Shown here piece after piece: positions 56,411-64,000 of a DNA stretch of 64,000 nucleotides. Position numbers and translations under genes: made by a program. Below the pieces are notes generated by a model. It saw nothing but the letters and a program-made list of their open reading frames with translations. It was not told the DNA's origin and made no database searches. Each line of letters opens with the position of its first letter. Position 1 is the first letter of the stretch. Location of the stretch: positions 2,560,001 to 2,624,000 of the forward strand of contig CM042567.1 in the NCBI GenBank assembly GCA_023630585.1, given 5' to 3'. The DNA comes from Cranoglanis bouderius. Lineage: Eukaryota > Chordata > Actinopteri > Siluriformes > Cranoglanididae.

Positions 56411-57117
56411 AAGTATTGGTCTAGGAAATCCAGTTCATTTTTATTAATCATGCCTATGACTGGAATTGTTTGTATTGTTTTTTTGTTTTTTTTTAGCACT
56501 GCTCTACATTGGAAGGTTAATCTAGAGTCAGTAAGCATAATAATAACGAATAATAAATAATAACTGAACATTGCGATGATAATACATACATGTGTGTGTG
56601 TGTGTGTGTGTTTGATGGCAGTGTGGGAACGTAACGTTAACAGTATGGAGCAGACAGTGCGGCATGCAGCAGGACCCGGAGAACTTGCTGATTTATTGAT
56701 GCAAGATGTCAGCACCAGATTTTCTGACCCTGCTGAGAAGTTCTCTTTTTTTCCTCTGTTTTTTTTTTTTTTTCCTTTGAAACTGTGCCTTCTAACTTTG
56801 ACCTTGAAATTCTCTCCCGTATTCGTCTCATCAAATTGCACTTCAGTTTTCAGTAAGGTCAAAGCTTTGAATAGACCATCTGCAACTGCAAATTTTTTTT
56901 TGTTTTCCTGCTTTACTATTGTGAACATTGAACTAACTGTTCATATTATTAACCGCAAGTTTTATTCAAGCTCAACTTTGTGAATAATCTGCTCTGCTGG
57001 TTTGGCGTGTTAAATCCCTGGATTTATCGATTAAGCCAACCTCAGAGGGTATAAAATGAACTCGACAAATGTGAAAGGTCCTTTTTGGCATCCTCGGTAC
57101 ACATGCAGTAGGAAAAT

Positions 57118-57157
<40 letters not shown>

Positions 57158-57659
57158 CATTTTTTCCCCATCTATGCCCTGTTAAGCTCCATAGGTAATC
57201 ATAAAAATCACCCTGCTCTGTTCTGTATGCTGTATTTCTGTCCATACTTGTTAGACCTATTTGAACTGTAGATAGAGTGAGGAATGTGTGAAGCATCTTA
57301 GGAAACATGAGCTGCTATTTTCCCACAAGCATGAAAAAGCAGAGGCCAGGGACTGTGGAATCCTTGTGACGCAATACAGCCAGAGAGAAAGTGAGGGATA
57401 GACAGAGGGAAAGAGAGACAGACTCTGTCCCAGGGCTGGAATAGGATTTAAAGAGGGAAAGGACAGCGCAGTGACATCAGTACACAGGAGAGGACTGAGC
57501 GAGGGAAGAGTACGAGCTCTCTTTAGGGACGACTCTAAAGCCTCTTGTGCAAAAACTTTTCTTAGCACTTTTTGATTGTTGGCCAAGTGGCCATTAAAAA
57601 AGCAGACATGCTTCCAAATAGGGTTGTCACGGGCTCTTACTATCATTTGGACGTCAGTT
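56411..57659. other. No gene seen; (AAT)n at 57118-57154
   Basis: Unique sequence with (TG)n at 56591-56611, poly(T) at 56760-56774 and a (AAT)12 run. No recognised exon. Confidence 0.45.
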
Positions 57660-57875
57660 ATATTAATACCACACAGCGCTGTTGAATTCGCGATTCTGAC
57701 CGGTCAGGATGTGATTCATTTTCGTTAACAGCAGCTCTGACTGTAGTGCAACTGCATTTATATTAAGGCACTTCTAATATTCGAATACATCATCACTGTT
57801 ATTTTAACAAAGAGAAACATCTAATTGTTCACATGGTGAAGTCTGGTGGAGTGAGGAGAACTTTATGTAACATTC
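57660..57875 (+). mobile_element. MITE family A, copy 11 (plus), truncated at a Tc1 element
   Basis: TACCACACAGCGCTGTTGAA, CTGACCGGTCAGGATGTGAT, TTATATTAAGGCACTTC, GGAGAACTTTATGTAACATT. It stops just before the family core, exactly at the start of the Tc1 terminus at 57876. Confidence 0.65.
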
Positions 57876-58190
57876 ACAGTGGATATAAAAAGTCTACACA
57901 CCCCTGTTAAAATGGGTTTTCTACCTTTATTGTGAAATTTTGACCTATTCATTAAAGTGAAAAACAATAAGGATCATTTTAGAGGGAGGGGGGGGGGATA
58001 AAAAAAAATTACAATAAACTGGTTGCATAAGTATGCACACCCCTAAACTAATACTTAGTTGAAGCACCTTTAGATTTTATCACAGCATTCAGACTTTTTG
58101 AGTAAGAGTCAATGAGTGCTTGACTTAGCAATGTTTTGCCATTTTTCCTTGCAAAAGCATGGATCACCTGTATGATGTAGATGTTCGAGG
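57876..58190 (+). mobile_element. Tc1-like element, terminal fragment
   Basis: CAGTGGATATAAAAAGTCTA then CACACCCCTGTTAAAATG is a terminus I recognise from fish Tc1 families. It is followed by TTGTGAAATTTTGACC, CATAAGTATGCACACCCCTA and AGTTGAAGCACCTTTAGATT. A poly(G) run interrupts it at 57990-57999. No transposase frame remains. Confidence 0.7.
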
Positions 58191-59559
58191 AATTGAATGA
58201 ATATGACTTTTTTTTTTTTTTTTGGCAATTAAAATTTATTTAAACACCATCATTTTAGGTCATTCTGTTTATAACACATAAAAATAAAACTCCAGATAAT
58301 TCACTAATGCTTATAACTTCCATATGAACCTGTACCTCTTAGCATTAGTGTGACATTAATATACCTTGTGTCCAAAATGGTGCTCTACTGCCTACAAACC
58401 TACAAGTGCATCAGTGGTGTGCTAGGGCAGTGGTTTTCAAACTTTTCGTACACCCCTTTAACTGTGAAATAAGTTCCACAGATCCCCTAAGTGTGGGTTT
58501 ATTTTATGAACATTATTTTAAAATATTTGGAATAATATTTTTTTGAGCTTTCTATTCCTGAACGTTCCACCAACAGAACACATTAGGTCTGAGTTGACTT
58601 TGGTGCTTGGACCCCTAAATATAATAACATAACTGATAATATGGGTTGTGATTTTCACCTTTGTAACAAAATAAGAAAAAGTCACAGACCCCCTGGCTAT
58701 GCTTCACAGGCCCCCGGGCGTCCCCATTTTGACACTTACCCACTGCAGTGCATTGTGGGTATTCAGCACTGGATCATTTCCACTAGGGTTTCAGGCACAG
58801 CTAGAAACGAAATGGCAAAACTCCCAAAATCTAGTGAACAGGATACCGTTTTAGACATACTGATAGTATATTTGAATAAAGTTGGACTGTTGAGTCGTTT
58901 GCCAGATTGTCATGTTGCAAATGTACTCAGCTTTCGATACTTTGTGCAACACAACTCCCAAATGCTTTTCACTGAGATTTGAGATTGTAGCCAGACTGAA
59001 AGGTAGCATGAAAAGAGAGAGAAAAAAATGTAGGATTTGCATTTCTGCAGCCTGCTCCCAAATGACTCTCACAAAACTCCATTTCTCCTGTGTTAAAATT
59101 TCTGCTTGGTTAAAAAAAAAAAAAAAAAAAAAAAAATCTCTGTCGATGCAAAAACAGATCAAGCTTCACTAACTCTGCCTCGTTTCCCCTACTCTCCTCC
59201 CCCCTTTCCTCTCTTTTCTCTTTTTCTGTTCTAATTATGGCTGCCAGTGTTCTTCGCTGTTATATTCATCATATCTTTCGGTATTTATAGTGTCTGTTTT
59301 CATCATAGTAATAACGTTGCTCTGGAATTCCCATGCATGAGGGGGGGGGGGGGGTGGAGAAGAGTGCAAGGGGAGGAACACAAACAAAAAGAGCTAACGT
59401 TTGGCTAAAGATTAGTCAAATTCAGGGGTAGAGGCCATAGCCTGCAGGTGACCCACATTTCCAGAAGAACCAACAGATCTGGTGAAGTTGTCTTCTATTT
59501 TAGCTCCTCCCTATCGCTTTGCTTTCTTCCATCACTTGTTTTTAGTCCATTTCTCTCCT
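58191..59559. other. No gene seen; possible hAT-like edge near 58430
   Basis: CAGTGGTTTTCAAACTTTTC at 58430-58449 resembles hAT termini, but I see no matching right end. Poly(A) at 59110-59136 and poly(G) at 59341-59354 are homopolymers. No exon supported. Confidence 0.35.
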
Positions 59560-60480
59560 TTAAAGGTTCAAGGAATACTTTGACATTCTCATTTTCAACC
59601 TAAGGTCTATTAACTGAATCTGTAGAGTATGTGTGATTTCTGCAAGCAAGAAATGTTCAACACTTTTCCTTTTACTGAAAGAAGAATCCTGTTTACTTAC
59701 ATGTAATGTAAGTCTAAGGGCAGATTTTGACGTTGTTTTGCACCAAACTTTAATGAATTCTTCATAAGCTCTAAACCTGTAGGATTCATCCTTTAAAAAA
59801 ACCTTCGTATCCTACTCGTGCTCCTGGGTGTGTCTATAATCCAGAGCGAATTATAGAAGAGCTTTTGAGTCTCTATCAGAAACACATCGTCATGCTAGTT
59901 CACTAGGTCAGGGACCAAGAGTACCATCGAGAACGTTTTGTGAAAGCCAGTCGTTTAATGCATTGTTGCCATTAATTAAAGAATATGAAAAATAAAGAAA
60001 GCGAGCCACAACAAATTGCTCAATTATGACAAAAGAACTTGCATCATATAAACGGAGGACGGTCCGATCTGTCTTGTGCAGCGCCATAAGCCGTAAACAA
60101 ACGCCTCAGCTGATGAAGATTTAGCCCTCGGTTATTGGTGTAGAAGTGAGTCAAAATAACTTCCACTTCTGCCTTTCTGCCTTTACCGCCATTTAAATTT
60201 TGCTCGCGCAAACATTTACAAACGATTACTATACTAAAAGATTGATAAATGACCCAGTGTTACTGGTGGAGTTGTGTTGCTCTGATGGCGTATGGATACG
60301 ACAAATCCTTCAAGAAAGCCCAAAAACAACCTGAACTACTTTTCACTGCATGTTGGAAAGTTGGATAAGAACTGCTTGGAGAAGTTTTTCTTTCATTCCA
60401 GTCTCATCTAAACACTTTTATCGTTCCTGTGTAATGGGGGTAATGGGTGTACAAATTGCCCTTAGACTTACTGTATATTA
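59560..60480 (+). repeat. Family B copy with inverted termini
   Basis: TAATGTAAGTCTAAGGGCAG (59706-59725) and TTGCCCTTAGACTTACTG (60457-60474) are inverse complements, with 15 identical bases, about 750 bp apart, as in a foldback element. The interior (TGATGGCGTATGGATACGAC, AACCTGAACTACTTTTCACT, TGCATGTTGGAAAGTTGG) is shared with 46480-46960 and, weakly, 34985-35130. No coding capacity. Confidence 0.5.
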
Positions 60481-60492
60481 TGAAGGATTCTG

Positions 60493-60679
60493 AGGCAGTG
60501 GTAGCTCAGTGGTTAAGGTGTTGGGCTACTGATCAGAAGGTTGTGAGTTCAAATCTCAGCACCACCAAGCTGCCCGTGTTGGGCCCTTGAGCAAGGCCTT
60601 CAACTGCTCAGTTGTATAAGTGACATAAATGTAAGTTGCTCTGGATAAGGGTGTCTGCCAAATGCTATAAATGTAAATG
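60493..60679 (+). mobile_element. tRNA-derived SINE with V-SINE-like 3' module
   Basis: The head is tRNA-like: A-box TAGCTCAGTGG at 60502-60512 and B-box-like GAGTTCAAATCTC at 60545-60557. The body continues with CAAGCTGCCCGTGTTGGGC and CTTGAGCAAGGCCTTCAACT. It ends with GTTGCTCTGGATAAGGGTGT then CTGCCAAATGCTATAAATG, resembling the conserved V-SINE module of fish. The internal Pol III promoter appears intact. Length is about 187 bp, close to full size. Confidence 0.85.
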
Positions 60680-61421
60680 GATTTAGGAGTAAGCAGGTTT
60701 TCTGTTCTCAGTGAATAAAATACACACGAGTTTAGCTTTAATGGTGGTATATAAGGACTCTCTCGGTATATAAGGTAGTGCCAGTGTTGGGGTATTTATT
60801 TACAAACCCGTGTGGGGCCTAGTGGGTGCACCAGGGAATAAGAAGGAAAACAAGCATGCCCTCACTCCCAGCCCTTTGGAACCATACAGCTATAAATACC
60901 CCTGGGTGGCGCGCCGGTCCCACTGCCCGTGGCATGGGAACCTCACTCTCTCTCTCCCTTTGACCCTCGCTGGGAAGATCATGGCCAGGTCACAGAGATT
61001 GAGGAAATGATTCGAGGGTAGGCGAAGGAAGAGCCAGGCTGAAAACATGCTCTCTGCCTTTCTTTACATAATCATCTTCTTTGTTGCACCTCCATAGAGA
61101 GTCCATTCTCACTTTTTTATTTATTTATTTTTTTAAACAGTACGTACGCTGCAGATTTAGTCAGTGTGCATTTTCAAACTGGAAAGAATCCACTTCTCCA
61201 AGCTCGCACAAAGCATTTTGTTTTGCTGTACCCACCCTGAGAAAATTGATTTCGACTCTTCAAAGGTTTTGTTCTTCACAGAGCGGTTTCCCTCGGCCCG
61301 CCTGAGATAGGTTGAGCTCACGTTTTTGGAATCTGAAGTAATAGTTTTAAACTGACAGACTAAACATCGGTCTTCTCGGCTGTTCTTTCTTTCACTCCTG
61401 AATAATAAATCATACACATAC

Positions 61422-61430
<9 letters not shown>
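60680..61430. other. No gene seen
   Basis: Unique. CATACAGCTATAAATACCCC at 60881-60900 is TATA-like within a repeat-free stretch but no exon follows. Confidence 0.4.

Positions 61431-61463
<33 letters not shown>
61431..61463. repeat. (CA)n microsatellite
   Basis: About 16 CA units with CATA-type sequence upstream. Confidence 0.95.
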
Positions 61464-61465
<2 letters not shown>

Positions 61466-61779
61466 GAACTCAGATCAGATGTGATGTTCATCAAGATGTT
61501 GTCAGGATTGCTGGCATGTTGGGCAGAAAATCCAGTGTAACCGCAAATGACTTTTATTTTACGCGAAGTCATAAACATCCGTAACTCATTAGTGGGTCTT
61601 CTTTGTGTTTTAAGGAGCTCTCAGACCGCAACATGTGTGAAGGAAAGACAAACATCATACGAACATCTTCGACATCATCTGCATCATTTCGCATCACTAC
61701 AGCTCTGTTACGATGACAAAATTATAATGGGCCTGAGAGAACACAGAAGAGTTTATCTTCACAATGTGCAGTACGCATC

Positions 61780-62000
61780 CTTCTTTCTTCACATTTTATC
61801 ACTTATTCTTTCACATGGATTATTTTCTTTCTTTCATTCAGATTTATTTTTCTTCTTTTCTTTCTTTCTTTCTTTCAATGTCCTTTTTCTTCCTCTCTTT
61901 TTCTTCCTCTCTTTCTTCCTTTTCTTTCTCAGTCTTTCTTTTTTCTTTCTGTCCTACTATTCATTAATGCTATGTTTCATTCTTTCTTTTTTATTTATTT
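61780..62000. repeat. CTTT-rich low-complexity region
   Basis: Imperfect TTTC/CTTT repeats over about 220 bp, giving a spurious Phe/Leu/Ser-rich frame. Confidence 0.85.
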
Positions 62001-62051
62001 TCATTGCTCTCAGATTTCCTTTATTGTTAGGTTTTTTCACATGGCCTTTAT

Positions 62052-62054
<3 letters not shown>

Positions 62055-62094
<40 letters not shown>
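62055..62094. repeat. (CTAT)n microsatellite
   Basis: About 10 TATC units, uninterrupted. Confidence 0.97.
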
Positions 62095-63521
62095 GGTTTG
62101 TCTGTCTGCTTGTCTGTCCATTTCCCCTGAACACAAAAGTATGATGCTTAATTAGTCACGCTGAATTTGGTTATGGGGGCGTTTCCAAATTTGCATATCC
62201 ACGTATATTCATAACCGTGGCATTTTTAATGACGGTAGAAATGTTCCAGGGCCATTATTTATTTTATTTTTTTTCATGCTTATTGTTATCTTACTAATTT
62301 TAAAACATGTTATTATTAACTTTAAATTAAAATAATGTATACAGTATATAAGAATATATTTTCAGGTGCTGTTCAAGTTGTTCAGTCTGCTCTGTTCACT
62401 CTGTCAGCTGCACTTTATGGAATTAAGTGGACATTTTTCTCTCTCACTCACTTCCCTGTTTAATGTCTTAATGTGATTTTCAGTGCTTCCTTTTAGTCCT
62501 CCATTTTCCTTTTCTCTCTCCACTCCCTCACCTTTCTCATTTTCATTTCTCCCCTCCTTTTTTTTTTTCGTTTCCTTTCTCCTTCTCCTACAAGGCACAC
62601 TTGTTATTCCTTTGTACAAGGTCCCATAATTAAGTTTGACATAAGCGTAGGGATTAAATATGTGGTTTGGGAGGGGGGAAACAGGGCTCTGTTTCAGTCT
62701 CAAGGCCAGCTGCAAAATGGAACCAGATTGCGACACTTGGAATGGGAAAGTTTGGGAAAGGTGCCGAGAACAGGGCCGTGTGTTCAAACGGCTCTGGGAT
62801 CTGAATCCCTCTGCAGCCAAAAAGGCTGCTACTGATCCCTGCCGACCCTCACAGCCAATGGACTACTGCCCCGAGCCAAAACACGGCACCTACCCTCGAC
62901 CGAAAGGCTACGAACAAATGCTACGACCCTGGCTTCAACCAAAAGACTAGCACAACAACCTCTATGACCTTTGCGTACTTTCAAGCTTCAGCAATTAAAA
63001 GTCAGGACAAAAACACTGATGCCAAAATACATATTTTCCACAGTTTAATGACTTTAGCCATTCCTGCCAAAAGATCGTAAGCTCTTTCATCAAGAAAAAA
63101 AGAAGGAAAAAAAAACAACTAATTCCAACCGAGATATTAGCCCCTATTAGCCAAATCGATGCATATGCTTTCGGAGAGCGCCGCACACCCAGCTGGAAAA
63201 ACATTTCCTTTCTGACCCTGAAAAACCCTGTTTCCTTTACTGAGAAATTATCACACAGCCTGGAGACCTCGGCTGCGGCCTGTTTCTCGCCAGAAGACTC
63301 TTTCCTAGTCTAAAGACCTCTGCAATCGCTGCCAATATCCCTTTTCCTCCCACATGTCCTGTCTCTTCAACTTAAAGACTGCAGCCTCTGCCAAAAAACA
63401 TTTGAGCTTTTCATTTCAGCGACCTCTCGCTTCTCCAGTCTGAGGGCCACAGCCTCCCAAACCAACTGAACTGAACCAAATTGAATGGCTCTCTCTCTCA
63501 CAGAGACACACATTTACTGAA
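62095..63521. other. No gene seen; octamer site at 62189-62196
   Basis: ATTTGCAT lies between TTTGGTTATGGGGGC and TATTCATAACCGTGG (near-inverted GGTTATG/CATAACC), a possible small conserved element at 62160-62240. The open frame at 62660-62950 (ending LRPWLQPKD) has no known domain and no convincing splice context. Confidence 0.35.
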
Positions 63522-64000
63522 TTCAACACAACGCAGTACAGCTCAACACAGTACAGCACAACATAGCAAAGCACATTACAGCACAGCACAACATAGCACA
63601 CAGAACAATACAACACAGCGTAACACAGCGCAACACAACACAACACAATATAGCACAATATAGCACAACACAGCACAGCACATTACAGCACAGCACAATA
63701 CAGCACAGCACAACGCAACAAAATATAGCACAGCACAGCACAATACAGCACAACACAATAAAGCACAGCGCAACACAACACAATACAGCACAACACAATA
63801 CAGCACAGCACAACACAATATAGCACAGCACAGCACAATACAGCACAACACAATAAAGCACAGCGCAACACAACACAATACAGCACAACACAATACAGCA
63901 CAGCACAACACAACACAATATAGCACAGCACAGCACAATACAGCACAACACAATAAAGCACAGCGCAACACAACACAATACAGCACAACACAATACAGCA
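63522..64000 (+). repeat. 5-bp-based minisatellite running off the window end
   Basis: CAGCA, CAACA, CAATA, TAGCA and AAGCA pentamers in register from about 63522 to the last base. A longer pattern beginning TATAGCACAGCACAGCACAA recurs at 63724, 63819 and 63919, i.e. a 95-100-bp higher-order unit. It gives Cys/Leu/Val-rich artefact frames on the minus strand. The true right boundary lies outside the window. Confidence 0.95.

Noticed and set aside
56374..56928. 184-codon minus-strand frame.
   Set aside because: It spans poly(T), a (TG)n tract and a family F remnant, so it cannot be one gene.
60493..60570. Possible genuine tRNA gene.
   Set aside because: A- and B-box-like sequences are present, but there is no acceptor-stem closure and the sequence continues into a SINE body and tail.
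62660..62950. 96-codon frame ending LRPWLQPKD, fairly protein-like in composition.
   Set aside because: No recognised domain, an overlapping 138-codon frame on the other strand, and no convincing flanking splice sites.
63416..63993. Cys/Leu/Val-rich minus-strand frames that look like membrane proteins.
   Set aside because: Translation of the CAGCA/CAACA minisatellite.

Overview
The window looks like intergenic or intronic DNA of a ray-finned (teleost) fish. The evidence is the repeat content: several Tc1/mariner relics, short foldback (MITE-like) elements, a tRNA-derived SINE with a V-SINE-like tail, SINE fragments of the kind common in fish, and very dense (CA)n, (CT)n/(GA)n and (TA)n microsatellites. 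The repeat combination would fit an otophysan such as a catfish, but that is an inference. I see no complete protein-coding gene. The longest open frames all come from stop-free tandem repeats. The only protein-derived sequence I recognise is decayed transposase.

Layout. 1-9.3 kb is a transposon graveyard: a TA-flanked mariner-type MITE (794-1342), an inverted pair of a recurrent foldback family called here 'family A' (3661-4855) with a second MITE inserted in one copy, a solo LTR with 5-bp target duplication (6992-7236), and a deletion-derivative Tc1 element (7744-8354). 10.6-14.2 kb holds a 30-bp minisatellite organised as an 11-monomer (330-bp) higher-order repeat, bounded by a duplicated flank, plus a diverged relative 1.8 kb downstream. 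15.3-16.8 kb is a 1.4-kb TAG/TGG/TAA trinucleotide array almost without C on the + strand. Around 19.5-19.8 kb a unique-looking GC-rich block carries two triple nuclear-receptor half-site arrays in inverted orientation.

20-31 kb has purine/pyrimidine tracts, a GAATCA-rich tandem duplication interrupted by a Tc1 fragment, and a larger broken Tc1 element (29168-30058). 33-36 kb carries family A and SINE copies. 37.5-39 kb is a satellite with a roughly 180-bp period. 39-53 kb is mostly single-copy sequence with scattered blocks that look like developmental non-coding elements, further MITEs, and a candidate 63-nt microexon at 45828-45890. 55.3-56.2 kb is a 34-bp tandem array whose unit also occurs dispersed near 6.8, 7.3 and 8.4 kb. 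57.6-60.7 kb has nested MITE/Tc1 copies and an intact-looking SINE. The window ends inside a 5-bp-based minisatellite (63522-64000).

No genes act together here. What the sequence does support is a history of nested insertion, several independent tandem-repeat expansions, and a few candidate regulatory or exonic segments. The most notable are the inverted DR1 triplets, the higher-order minisatellite, and a 21-base core of family A that is identical in eight of nine copies.
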